NCBI GenBank assembly: GCA_002481545.1
Contig: DLEF01000056.1
Coordinates: 1 to 64,000 of the forward strand
Length of the DNA stretch: 64,000 nucleotides
From: Cyanobacteria bacterium UBA7753
Lineage (GTDB): Bacteria; Cyanobacteriota; Vampirovibrionia; Gastranaerophilales; Gastranaerophilaceae
Direction: 5' to 3'
Below are positions 28,025 to 36,128 of this stretch, one piece after another. A program made the translations under genes and the position numbers. The first letter of the stretch is position 1, and each line of letters starts with the position of its first letter. The notes below the pieces were generated by a model, which was not told where the DNA came from, made no database searches, and saw nothing but the letters and a program-made list of their open reading frames with translations.

Positions 28025-28033
28025 TGCTATCAT
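28025..28033 (+). promoter_or_regulatory. Extended -10, leaderless start of RAYT gene
   Basis: TGCTATCAT ends six bases before the ATG at 28040 and there is no Shine-Dalgarno sequence. Confidence 0.4.
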
Positions 28034-28039
28034 TATATT

Positions 28040-28561
28040 ATGTCAAATTATTTGAGATATTTTGTACCTAATGCAACTGTTTTTGTTACAATGGTTACTC
28101 AAAACCGTAATCCTATATTGATTAAAAATATTAAAATTCTACGTAATTCTTTAAAATCCGTAAAGCAACAATATGAAATCATTGCAGGCTGTATCATGCC
28201 TGACCATATTCACATACTTATTAAACCTGATAATATGAATGATTTACCTAAAGTCATTACATCAATAAAATATGGGTTCTCAAAACATTTACCAAAATCG
28301 GAAGATTTATCCGAGAGCAACATAAAACGAAAAGAAAAAGGAATTTGGCAGCGCAGATATTATGACCATATTATCCGTGATGAAAATGATTTACATAAAC
28401 ATTTGGATTATATTCATTATAATTCGTATAAACATTATAATATTGCACCAAAAGATTGGGAGTATTCATCATTTAATTGGTTTGTTCAAGAAGGATTATA
28501 TGAGAAAGATTGGTTAAATGTTGGGGATAAATATAATATTTTAGATATGAATATTGAATAA
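28040..28561 (+). CDS. REP-associated tyrosine transposase (RAYT, Y1/IS200-like)
   Basis: A 173-residue HUH single-strand transposase. The HUH motif is H56-I-H58 in MPDHIHILI, the catalytic tyrosine is probably Y124 in DYIHYN, and WQRRYYDHIIRDE is typical of the RAYT subgroup. RAYTs are thought to mobilise or spread REP palindromes; matching palindromes lie on both sides. The frame is intact, so it could be active. No downstream companion gene (such as TnpB) is present. Confidence 0.9.
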   Translation: MSNYLRYFVPNATVFVTMVTQNRNPILIKNIKILRNSLKSVKQQYEIIAGCIMPDHIHILIKPDNMNDLPKVITSIKYGFSKHLPKSEDLSESNIKRKEKGIWQRRYYDHIIRDENDLHKHLDYIHYNSYKHYNIAPKDWEYSSFNWFVQEGLYEKDWLNVGDKYNILDMNIE

Positions 28562-28627
28562 TGTATTTTGAGATAGCGTCGGTGCGGTCACCATGCCAAC
28601 ATAATTTTTGATTTATATAATACACAA

Positions 28628-28658
28628 AACAGCCCATGCCTGTCCGGTATGGGCTGTT
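28628..28658 (-). terminator. Intrinsic terminator
   Basis: AACAGCCCATGCC / GGTATGGGCTGTT (13-base stem, one G-U pair) with a five-base loop. Read on the minus strand it follows the Lys/Ala-rich gene (stop at 28685) and is followed by TTTTG. Confidence 0.75.
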
Positions 28659-28684
28659 TGTTATCAAAATCATGGAACTGATGA

Positions 28685-29455
28685 TTATTTAAAATTCATC
28701 AAAGATTTCCATTCTTTCTTTTCGTTGTTAATGTTTTTCTTAACGTTTGCTCTTGTTTGCTTAGCAGCTTTCTTTTGTGCGTTAACTGAATTTTTTACGG
28801 CTTTTTTCTTGTTGTTAACGTTAGCCTTAGCGTTTTTCTTAGCTTGCTCTGCTTTTGCCTTTTGTGCTTTTACCTTGTTTTCTTGAGCTTCTTTTGCTGC
28901 TTTAGCTTTAGCTTTTGCATTCTTTTCAGCTTGCAAAGCTTTTTCCTTTTGAGCTTTTACTTTAGCTTCTTGAGCCTTCTTAGCTTGTTCAGCTTTAGCT
29001 TTTTGTGCTTTTACTTTGTTTTCTTGAGCTTCTTTTGCTGCTTTTGCTTTTGCTTTTGCATTCTTTTCAGCTTGCAAAGCTTTTTCTTTTTGAGCTTTTA
29101 CTTTAGCTTCTTGAGCCTTCTTTGCTTGTTCTGCTTTAGCCTTTTGTGCTTTTACCTTGTTTTCTTGAGCTTTCTTAGCTGCTTCTGCTTTAGCTTTTGC
29201 GTTCTTTTGTGCATTCAAAGCTTGTTCTTTCTTTGCTTTTAATTGAGCTTCCTGTTGAGCTCTTGCCTTTTCTGCAGCGGTCTTTTGTGCTTGAACTTTG
29301 TTGTGAGCATTTGTTGCTTTTGCTCTTGCTGCTGCTTCTTTCTTAGCAATAGGGTTTACCAATCTGTTAGCAGCGTTTTCAGTGTATGTTGTAGCTGCCA
29401 TTGCCGTAGTACCTGCTACTGCGATTGCTAAAAGTGTTGTCAAAATTTTCTTCAT
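28685..29455 (-). CDS. Exported lysine/alanine-rich repeat protein
   Basis: A 256-residue protein with a signal peptide (residues 1-20, ending TTAMA) and a mature part made almost only of Lys, Ala, Gln, Glu and Asn. Residues 77-207 contain nearly three tandem copies of a 47-residue unit (starting EQALNAQKN at 77, EKALQAEKN at 124 and 171), which would form one long, positively charged helix or coiled coil. It resembles TolA-like spacers in composition, not in known domains. AAAAAGGAGGAC gives a very strong ribosome site. A role at the envelope, for example binding wall polymers, is a guess. Confidence 0.8.
   Translation of the reverse strand: MKKILTTLLAIAVAGTTAMAATTYTENAANRLVNPIAKKEAAARAKATNAHNKVQAQKTAAEKARAQQEAQLKAKKEQALNAQKNAKAKAEAAKKAQENKVKAQKAKAEQAKKAQEAKVKAQKEKALQAEKNAKAKAKAAKEAQENKVKAQKAKAEQAKKAQEAKVKAQKEKALQAEKNAKAKAKAAKEAQENKVKAQKAKAEQAKKNAKANVNNKKKAVKNSVNAQKKAAKQTRANVKKNINNEKKEWKSLMNFK
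28835..29227 (-). repeat. Tandem 141-bp coding repeat
   Basis: About 2.8 copies of a 141-base unit inside the Lys/Ala-rich gene. The last two copies are nearly identical at the DNA level, suggesting recent duplication or recombination. Confidence 0.8.
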
Positions 29456-29566
29456 GGATTGTCCTCCTTTTTATTTAAACGAAAACTTTCTACAATTGTT
29501 CATAATTCTAAAATCAATTATCACTAATTACTTTATCATTATATATACTTATTTAATTTTTTCAAG

Positions 29567-29572
29567 TATAAT
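29567..29572 (+). promoter_or_regulatory. -10 element, leaderless start
   Basis: TATAAT ends seven bases before the ATG at 29580 and no ribosome site intervenes. Confidence 0.45.
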
Positions 29573-29579
29573 ATGAACT

Positions 29580-30302
29580 ATGGACAGAGTAAAATTATTA
29601 GGATGCGAAATAGATACTTACACTTTTGACGGTGCAGTAGAAAAAGGATTGGAACTTATAGGCGAGGATAAGGTGTCACAGGTTGTGACGATTAACCCCG
29701 AGATGATAGACTGCGCAGGCGCGGATGTGAACTTCGCGGAGATTTTGAAGAATGCCGAAATGGTTATCCCTGACGGCGTCGGTGTAAAAATCGGACTAAA
29801 AATTTTGGGGTACAACGTCGAAAGAATTGCAGGTATCGATTTTGCAAAAAAATTGATTGAAAAATGTTCCGAAAAGAATTTGCCTGTTGCACTCATCGGC
29901 GCTAAACCCGAAATTGTATCACAAGCATGCGAAAAATTAAAAGAAGAATATCCGAGCTTGAATATTGTATACTCCCATGACGGATATTTTAAAGAAGATG
30001 ATGAAGTTTTGAACGAACTTAAAAATAGCGGTGCAAGACTTGTTCTCGTTGCATTGGGTTCTCCGAAACAAGAATTTTTCATAAACAAAGCCAGAAACAT
30101 TTTACCGTTCGGCTTAATGGTAGGTGTCGGCGGAAGCTTTGATGTATGGTCAGGAAATGTCGAAAGAGCTCCCGAAATATTCCAAAAGCTCGGGATTGAA
30201 TGGCTATACAGAACTGTTACCCAGCCTGAAAGATTTAAGAGAATTTTCCCGACTTTGCCTCTGTTTGTTCTGAAAGTGGTTAAAGAAAAATTCTTCGGAT
30301 AA
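29580..30302 (+). CDS. WecG/TagA/CpsF-family glycosyltransferase
   Basis: A 240-residue glycosyltransferase of the family that adds N-acetylmannosamine or its uronic acid to polyprenyl-linked sugars (TagA for teichoic acid linkage units, WecG for enterobacterial common antigen). Motifs: TINPEMID, IPDGVGVKIGLKI, RIAGIDFAKKLIE, ALGSPKQEFFI, GVGGSFDVWSGNVERAP and WLYRTVTQPERFKR. It is divergent from the Lys/Ala-rich gene. No neighbouring polysaccharide cluster reveals the product. Confidence 0.92.
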   Translation: MDRVKLLGCEIDTYTFDGAVEKGLELIGEDKVSQVVTINPEMIDCAGADVNFAEILKNAEMVIPDGVGVKIGLKILGYNVERIAGIDFAKKLIEKCSEKNLPVALIGAKPEIVSQACEKLKEEYPSLNIVYSHDGYFKEDDEVLNELKNSGARLVLVALGSPKQEFFINKARNILPFGLMVGVGGSFDVWSGNVERAPEIFQKLGIEWLYRTVTQPERFKRIFPTLPLFVLKVVKEKFFG

Positions 30303-30383
30303 TTAACCCCCAAATATACTTCTCTATACTAAAGTTGTAAATATTCCCACCTAACAGGTAGTTATAAAAAAATATAAAAAGTC

Positions 30384-30389
30384 TACAAT
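30384..30389 (+). promoter_or_regulatory. -10 element, leaderless start
   Basis: TACAAT ends six bases before the ATG at 30396. Confidence 0.35.
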
Positions 30390-30395
30390 GGGAAT

Positions 30396-30719
30396 ATGGA
30401 AGCGTACAAAAAATACGGCAAATGGTTTTTAAGACCAAATGTTCAGACTATCACAGACAATGTAGCGGCGGAAATATGCGATTTTGCAAAAGCTCGCAGA
30501 GTATCACCAGTTATTGATATGACAGGTGTTGAAAACTGTGTGAATGAATTTTTGTTTATGTTTGCGGATATCGCCCCTGTACTTGTGAACACGTCGAGCA
30601 GTCTGCTATCCGTAATTTATATGACGGGATATGATAAATACGCAAGGATTTTTGAGGATTTTGTATCGTTCGAGGATGACCGCAGAGAACTTTTGAACAG
30701 AAGATTCAGGCTTGTTTAA
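30396..30719 (+). CDS. Small protein, possibly STAS-like
   Basis: A 107-residue soluble protein. The stretch VIDMTGVENCVNEF followed by a helix (LFMFADIAPVLV) and a hydrophobic strand resembles the STAS/anti-anti-sigma fold, where D-x-x-G-V is followed by a phosphorylatable serine; no serine is in the expected place. I regard the family as tentative. Spacing of 32 bases to uvrC, which has its own promoter. Confidence 0.6.
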   Translation: MEAYKKYGKWFLRPNVQTITDNVAAEICDFAKARRVSPVIDMTGVENCVNEFLFMFADIAPVLVNTSSSLLSVIYMTGYDKYARIFEDFVSFEDDRRELLNRRFRLV

Positions 30720-30733
30720 TAAATCTCGAAACG

Positions 30734-30742
30734 TGATATAAT
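30734..30742 (+). promoter_or_regulatory. Extended -10, leaderless start of uvrC
   Basis: TGATATAAT is a perfect extended -10. Its end lies nine bases before the uvrC ATG, so the mRNA would begin within about three bases of the start codon. Confidence 0.55.
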
Positions 30743-30751
30743 TTAGGTATT

Positions 30752-32407
30752 ATGAAAAAAGAATTGGCTGAAACTCTTAAACTTGTCCCGCCTCTTCCGG
30801 GGTGTTATATCTATTACGACAAAGACGGAACAATTATTTATGTCGGCAAGGCAAAAAACCTTAAACGCCGTGTTTCAAGCTACTTTCACAAAAAACACGA
30901 CAGGGTAAAAGTTGCAGTTCTGGTATCCAAAATAGAAAAAATGGAATACATTATTACGGACTCCGAAGTTGAAGCCCTAATCCTTGAGGCGCACTTAATC
31001 AAAAAGCACAAACCGCGCTATAATATCTTGCTAAAGGACGATAAAAAATATCCGTATTTTTTGATTACGCAGGAGGATTATCCGAGAATAGTCGTTGTAA
31101 GAAAGAAGAACATAAACCCCGACAAAGGTAAATATTACGGGCCATACACGAACAGCCACGCAATGTATGCAACACTGGATTTTCTAAAAAAGATTTTTCC
31201 TCTAAAACAGTGCAAAACGCCGAAGTTTTCAAACAGACCGTGTCTGTATTATCACATAGGCAAATGTCTCGCTCCGTGCCAAGGTTTGGTAACTCCCGAA
31301 GAATACCAAAAACTTGTGGCGCAGGTTGAACTCTTCTTATCAGGGAAACAAAGAGAGCTCATAAAAAAGATTAAAGACCAGATGGAGGAATATTCCAAGC
31401 AGGAACAGTATGAAAAGGCTGCAAGGATGCGCGACAGCTATCTGGATTTGCAAAAAACACTTGAACATCAAAAAGTTATCTATGAAAATTCAAGGCTTAA
31501 TGAAGATATTATCGCCTCTATCTATGAAGAGGGCGTTTTTGCAATAACTATCCTTATGGTTAGAGAAGGCAGATTGATAGATAAAAAAGACTTCACCTAT
31601 TTTGTTGAAAACGAAGATAAAACTGAATTTTTTGAAAGATTTTTCCAAGAATATTACTCAAATCTTATGCTTGAATTTCCTGAAAAAATTGTCGCACCCG
31701 ACCTTGAAAAGGCAAGCTTCAAGAAGCTTTATCAAGATTGGTTAGAGTTAATTTCTCATAAAAAAATACAAATAAATTACGGAAAAGCTAAGCAGGGTAA
31801 AGAGCTATATGAACTTGCAATGAAGAATGCAAAAAATCTGTTTGAAACGGCAAGGATTAAAAAACTCGCCTCAATCCGTGATGATTTTAACGAAGTAGGA
31901 GCGTATTTGCAGAAGGAATTAAAGCTCAAAAACTTCCCGCACAGAATGGAATGTTATGATATTTCACACATTCAAGGCACGCACACCGTAGCATCAATGG
32001 TAGTGTTCTATAACGGGATGAGTAAAAAATCGGATTACAGAAAATTTAAGATTAAATCGACAGAGGGCAAACCCGATGACTTTATGTCCATGAAAGAGGT
32101 TTTGACAAGAAGGCTCTCACACTTAGGCGAAAAGAAATGGGAAAAACCTGATTTAATAGTCATCGATGGCGGAAAAGGACAACTGTCAGCCGTTATGGAA
32201 GTAGTCAAAGATATGGGAATAGAAGGGATAGATTTTGTATCACTCGCAAAGCGTGAAGAAGAAGTTTTCCTCCCGCACCAATCGGAACCCGTAAGGCTCC
32301 CGATTGATTCTAACGCAATGTTTTTAATGCAGAGAATAAGAGACGAGGCACACAGGTTTGCGATTACCTTCCACAGAGATTTGAGGTCAAAAGATTTGAA
32401 AGGATAA
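30752..32407 (+). CDS. uvrC: Excinuclease ABC subunit C, lacking the C-terminal HhH domain
   Basis: UvrC makes both incisions in nucleotide excision repair. The 551-residue protein has the GIY-YIG nuclease (GCYIYYD, IIYVGKAKNLKRRVSSYF), a cysteine pair region (PCLYYHIGKCLAPC), the UVR UvrB-binding motif (about 205-235), and the RNase H-like second nuclease (YDISHIQGTHTVASMV, VIDGGKGQLSA, SLAKREEEVFLP). It stops right after RDEAHRFAITFHRDLRSK, where other UvrC proteins continue with a helix-hairpin-helix pair (about 50 residues) that binds DNA. The bases after the stop do not encode that domain in any frame, so this is a real shortening. Confidence 0.95.
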   Translation: MKKELAETLKLVPPLPGCYIYYDKDGTIIYVGKAKNLKRRVSSYFHKKHDRVKVAVLVSKIEKMEYIITDSEVEALILEAHLIKKHKPRYNILLKDDKKYPYFLITQEDYPRIVVVRKKNINPDKGKYYGPYTNSHAMYATLDFLKKIFPLKQCKTPKFSNRPCLYYHIGKCLAPCQGLVTPEEYQKLVAQVELFLSGKQRELIKKIKDQMEEYSKQEQYEKAARMRDSYLDLQKTLEHQKVIYENSRLNEDIIASIYEEGVFAITILMVREGRLIDKKDFTYFVENEDKTEFFERFFQEYYSNLMLEFPEKIVAPDLEKASFKKLYQDWLELISHKKIQINYGKAKQGKELYELAMKNAKNLFETARIKKLASIRDDFNEVGAYLQKELKLKNFPHRMECYDISHIQGTHTVASMVVFYNGMSKKSDYRKFKIKSTEGKPDDFMSMKEVLTRRLSHLGEKKWEKPDLIVIDGGKGQLSAVMEVVKDMGIEGIDFVSLAKREEEVFLPHQSEPVRLPIDSNAMFLMQRIRDEAHRFAITFHRDLRSKDLKG

Positions 32408-32502
32408 GTTTATAATCTTATCTTTACAAATGTTAAAATTAGGGCTGATAAAAGCAAAAAAAATCATTTATAAACCTTGTAGCACATGCAAGGAGCGCAA
32501 TT

Positions 32503-33564
32503 ATGCAATTATCAGCAATTTTTACAAATCTGAACATTCAACAACCACAACAGACAAGAAGCAGAAATGTCTCAAGCCCTCGATATATAGGGAATACAAA
32601 CCTTGCTCCGCTAAAACGTGACACTGTATCCTTTGGCGCTACATGTAAAGAGATGGGCTTAAACGCTATATCTCAAGGCATAAACCATAATACAGCGTTA
32701 AAGATACACGAAGATGCGCTTGTTGCACAGAATTATTTGCATAAACAGTTAGACAGTATTTTAGGTGATATGGTAAGACCAAAATCAGGTAAAGGCGCCT
32801 TATCCAGACCTATTGATATAATAAGATACAGAACAAAATCCGCAAAATCCATAAGAGAAAAAGCAGGCGCAAGAAAGCTCTATAATACGAAAGAGATAAA
32901 AGAAAATCTGACCGATATAATCGGTGCAAGAATAGTTATGGCAGACGCTAATATCAAAAGCGTAAATGAAGTTATGGACAGATTGACTAATGCCGTAAAT
33001 AAAGACCATTTAAAAGTATTGGAAATAGAAAACTACAGACCTGATCCTCTGCTTGATGATGAAGGCAACGTCAAAAAAGTTTATGATTACGCTTCTCCGA
33101 GAGCTCTCGGAAATTTAAGAGACGCTTGTTTAAACAAAGGAATTGATATCCACAAACGTGATGAAGATATCCCGTCGGGATATATGGCAATACATATGCT
33201 CGTTCCGTTGCCTAACGGATTTACGGGCGAAATCCAATTGATGGGCAAAGACGTTGAAGCCTTAAAAGAGGTTGAAGATACCTGCTACAAAGTTAAAAAC
33301 GGAAAACACTTGGAAAAACAATACGCCCCTGTTGAAAAAATGCTAAAACCTTTGGCTAACAAAGAAGATACTATTTTGAGAAAAGGTTATATGGACTATA
33401 CAAGACAGGCATATTTGGCTCAACGTGCAAAAGAGCCTCGCAGATCAAAACAAAAAGATTATACATTTATGCATATTCCGGAATCCTTGGATTATATTCC
33501 TCCGCAATTAGATTTCAATAACATTTATGCCGAAATGAAAAAATGCGGATTTTCCGTTGATTAA
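32503..33564 (+). CDS. Stand-alone RelA/SpoT-domain protein with F-G-motif N-terminus
   Basis: The 353-residue protein has a RelA/SpoT nucleotidyltransferase domain at about 95-275. Key residues of pppGpp-type synthetases are in order: R110-x-K112...S116...K120, D138 in DIIGARIV, G226-Y227 in SGYMAIH, and E243-x-Q245. There is no HD hydrolase, TGS or ACT domain, so it is not a housekeeping Rel. Residues 1-45 are low-complexity and end in VSFGA, similar to the F-x-G motif of other unknown proteins here. It could be a small alarmone synthetase or an effector/toxin nucleotidyltransferase. AAGGAG precedes ATG. A weak HLR1-like site (14/16) is at 32423-32440. Confidence 0.78.
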   Translation: MQLSAIFTNLNIQQPQQTRSRNVSSPRYIGNTNLAPLKRDTVSFGATCKEMGLNAISQGINHNTALKIHEDALVAQNYLHKQLDSILGDMVRPKSGKGALSRPIDIIRYRTKSAKSIREKAGARKLYNTKEIKENLTDIIGARIVMADANIKSVNEVMDRLTNAVNKDHLKVLEIENYRPDPLLDDEGNVKKVYDYASPRALGNLRDACLNKGIDIHKRDEDIPSGYMAIHMLVPLPNGFTGEIQLMGKDVEALKEVEDTCYKVKNGKHLEKQYAPVEKMLKPLANKEDTILRKGYMDYTRQAYLAQRAKEPRRSKQKDYTFMHIPESLDYIPPQLDFNNIYAEMKKCGFSVD

Positions 33565-33580
33565 TAAATATGGCAATGCT

Positions 33581-34420
33581 TTAGTGTATTTGCGTAAGCA
33601 CTGTCAATTTATCCGCGCTTATCGGTTTGTCTTCGCAGTTTAATCTGCCAATCGGAATATCTTTATTTGTCCCGTGATAATCGCTCCCGCCCGATATCCA
33701 AAGATTGTGTTCATTTGCTGTCTTTACAAGAAATTCTATTTCTTTGAAAGAATATCTTGAGTAATAGCATTCCAATCCTTGTATTCCGTAGGACATCATC
33801 TTATCAAGTTTCGGTAAAAACTCTTCTTCTGTTGAGTGGGTTTCTCCCTCGCCTCCCAAAGGATGTGCCCAAACAGGTATTCCGCCTGCCTCTTTTATAA
33901 CTGAAATTGCCTCAATACCGTCAAAGCGGGTATTGCCTGTTTTGCAGCCATCTAAATATTTTCTCATTGCACTAAGGTTATCAGGAGCAAGCCCACGTTT
34001 TACAAGGATGTTTGCAAAATGCGTTTTTACAACTGTTGTTCTTGAATACAGCCAATCGAGCTCCTCTTTTGTAAGTTCTATATTCCAAACTTCTCTTAAA
34101 TATTTTATTCTGGCTTCAAGTTTCTGACGTCTCAGCCCCTTACCTTTTATGATAAGAGCTTTTAGTGCGTCATTATCGGGATTTATGTTATACCCGAGCA
34201 GGTGGAATTTTATATCACCCGCTTTGCAGGTCAGCTCAACCGCAGGGATAAATCTGATTTTGTCGGACAAATATTTTTGTATCGGCGCAAGCCCGTCCGT
34301 TGTATCGTGGTCTGACAGTGCTACTATCTTAAGTCCGCTTTTCTCAATCTTATCCGCCAATTCCTCTACGGAATCACTCCCGTCAGAATAGTTGCTGTGC
34401 AAATGTAAATCAGCGCGCAT
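33581..34420 (-). CDS. PHP-domain phosphoesterase (YciV/TrpH type)
   Basis: A 279-residue metal-dependent phosphoesterase. The PHP signatures are DLHLHSNYSDG at the N-terminus, ALSDHDTTDGL, PAVELTCK, HPLGGEGET and GGSDYHGTN. E. coli YciV (RNase AM) acts on 3',5'-nucleoside bisphosphates and short RNA 5' ends; the same or a related substrate is likely. Its ATG overlaps the stop of the phosphomannomutase gene by one base, so the two are cotranscribed. Confidence 0.9.
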   Translation of the reverse strand: MRADLHLHSNYSDGSDSVEELADKIEKSGLKIVALSDHDTTDGLAPIQKYLSDKIRFIPAVELTCKAGDIKFHLLGYNINPDNDALKALIIKGKGLRRQKLEARIKYLREVWNIELTKEELDWLYSRTTVVKTHFANILVKRGLAPDNLSAMRKYLDGCKTGNTRFDGIEAISVIKEAGGIPVWAHPLGGEGETHSTEEEFLPKLDKMMSYGIQGLECYYSRYSFKEIEFLVKTANEHNLWISGGSDYHGTNKDIPIGRLNCEDKPISADKLTVLTQIH

Positions 34421-35913
34421 TATGCATTAACCTCTAAGGAACTTATTATTTCGTTCAATTTGTCAACCATAACCTTTTTATAGTTTTCACATTCAGCCTC
34501 TGTTTTACCTTCAAATCTCAATGTAAATACAGGCTCTGTGTTACTCTGTCTGATTAGTGCAAACCCGCCGTCAAAGACTATTCTCATACCGTCTAAAGTG
34601 ATTATTTCTTTTATTTCGTTTTTAAAACAATCTCTGTGAGTGAGTACATATTCTTTGAACTGTTCCATAACAGGCTTTTTGAGTTCGTTCGGGCATGGAA
34701 GTCTGAGTTCCGGCGATGTGCAAACTTCATCGAACGGAGTCAGCAAATCTTCTATTTTAAAGTTTGGATTGTTGCGTTTGTGTTTTTCTACAATTTCAAT
34801 GATTCTGCAACCTGCATAGATTGCATCGTCATACCCGTAATATCGGTCTTTGAAGAAGGTATGACCGCTCATCTCACCGCCTAAGATAGCGCCCTTTTCT
34901 CTCATCATTGATTTTATATAACCGTGTCCCGTTTTGCACATTACGGCTTCTCCACCTGATTTGTTGATTGTATCAAACAGGACTTGCGAACATTTTACCT
35001 CTGATACGACAATCGGTTTTTCTGTATTGCCTGATTTTTTATAATTGTCTATGATATCAAGCGCAAAAATCAAAAGCAGTTTATCACCCGTAAGTTGTCT
35101 GCCTTTTGAATCCACAACCCCGATACGGTCACTGTCACCGTCGAATGCTATACCAAAGTCGGCACCGTCTGCAACAACTTCTCTTTGTATAGCTTTAAGG
35201 TTTTTAGGATCACTCGGGTTCGGGTGGTGGTTAGGGAATGTTCCGTTCGGAGCGGAGAACAGTTCCGTAACTTTACAGCCGAGTTTTCTGTATAAGTTAG
35301 GTGCAACGATACCGCCCGTGCCGTTTCCGCTGTCTACAACAACCGAAATATCACCTTTAAGGTTCAAAACAAGGTTATTGAAAGCGGTTAGCAATTCTTC
35401 CGTATATTTCGGGATAATATCATAACTTACGTATTTGCCTTCTCCCAAAACGGGTGCGGATTGTTTGTTATATTCTTCAATTGTGTAATCTTTTACTATT
35501 TTAATTTGTTCTTCATTCAGTGATTGTTTTCTGAATGTCAGTTTAAGTCCGTTATATTGGCTCGGGTTATGGCTTGCGGTAACGACAAGAGCACCTGTTA
35601 TCGGATTACCTTCGGTATACTGTTCAGGAACACCAGTAACTTCCGAATAATAACCCAAAGGTGTCGGAGCCAAACCCATATCTACGACATTTGCACCCGT
35701 AGAGCGAACGCCTTTAATAAGAGAAGATGCGAGCGCAGGAGAATGTGTCCTTGCATCCATACAAACGGTTACCCAAATATCGCTTGGTTTCTTTTCCGTA
35801 TTATATGACAGGTAATCAACATAGCCTCTGCCCGTGTAATAAAATAATTCTTCGGTAATATCTTTGCCGTAAATTCCTCTTATATCATTTTTGCCGAATG
35901 CCGTAAAATCCAT
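34420..35913 (-). CDS. Phosphomannomutase/phosphoglucomutase
   Basis: Interconverts hexose 1- and 6-phosphates for glycan precursors. I chose ATG at 35913 because AAAGGAG lies five bases before it; an in-frame ATG 63 bases upstream has no ribosome site. The 497-residue protein has FTAFGKNDIRGIYG, the phosphoserine loop VTASHNPSQYNG, the metal loop DGDSDRIG, the sugar-binding GGEMSGH, and the C-terminal phosphate-binding RQSNTEP. Similar to ManB/CpsG. It heads a two-gene operon with the PHP gene. Confidence 0.93.
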   Translation of the reverse strand: MDFTAFGKNDIRGIYGKDITEELFYYTGRGYVDYLSYNTEKKPSDIWVTVCMDARTHSPALASSLIKGVRSTGANVVDMGLAPTPLGYYSEVTGVPEQYTEGNPITGALVVTASHNPSQYNGLKLTFRKQSLNEEQIKIVKDYTIEEYNKQSAPVLGEGKYVSYDIIPKYTEELLTAFNNLVLNLKGDISVVVDSGNGTGGIVAPNLYRKLGCKVTELFSAPNGTFPNHHPNPSDPKNLKAIQREVVADGADFGIAFDGDSDRIGVVDSKGRQLTGDKLLLIFALDIIDNYKKSGNTEKPIVVSEVKCSQVLFDTINKSGGEAVMCKTGHGYIKSMMREKGAILGGEMSGHTFFKDRYYGYDDAIYAGCRIIEIVEKHKRNNPNFKIEDLLTPFDEVCTSPELRLPCPNELKKPVMEQFKEYVLTHRDCFKNEIKEIITLDGMRIVFDGGFALIRQSNTEPVFTLRFEGKTEAECENYKKVMVDKLNEIISSLEVNA

Positions 35914-36128
35914 AACGTCTCCTTTATAAATAAGTTGTTCTTCAATCAATCTATTATAAAAATGAACTTTTTTCAATAAATAAGGTCTTTGCTGTACGGC
36001 AGATAAAATGTACTATAAAATTCGACACCTTTGGTACCAAAACTTTGTAAAATTTTATTAAAATCGGATAATTTAAAACGCAAAAATTTTTATTGCGATT
36101 GTTTTAACAAAGTGAAAGGTAGTGTACA

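Larger units (their letters stand above)
27789..28598. repeat. RAYT-associated palindromes (REP cluster)
   Basis: Palindromic units of one family flank the RAYT gene: GGTGCGGTGGTGACCGCACC (27790-27809), CCGCACCCTACG (27901-27912), GTAGGGTGCGGTCACTACCG (27972-27991, continuing to 27996) and GGTGCGGTCACCATGCC (28580-28596). Looser relatives occur at 6561, 14313 and 17870. Such flanking of a REP-type transposase gene by its palindromes is the known REPtron arrangement. The gap 27763-28039 holds nothing else. Confidence 0.75.

Noticed and set aside
28835..29227. CRISPR array suggested by regular repeats
   Set aside because: The 141-base units are contiguous coding repeats with no spacers. No CRISPR array was seen anywhere in the window.
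28844..29242. Plus-strand 132-codon ORF rich in Phe/Leu/Cys/Ser
   Set aside because: It is the antisense shadow of the Lys/Ala repeat gene, whose signal peptide, ribosome site and repeat structure are convincing.
32401..32500. Frameshifted remainder of the UvrC C-terminus
   Set aside because: No frame encodes a helix-hairpin-helix sequence here.
32430..32621. 63-codon plus-strand ORF between uvrC and the RelA/SpoT-domain gene
   Set aside because: It overlaps the better-supported gene at 32503 in another frame and has no ribosome site.
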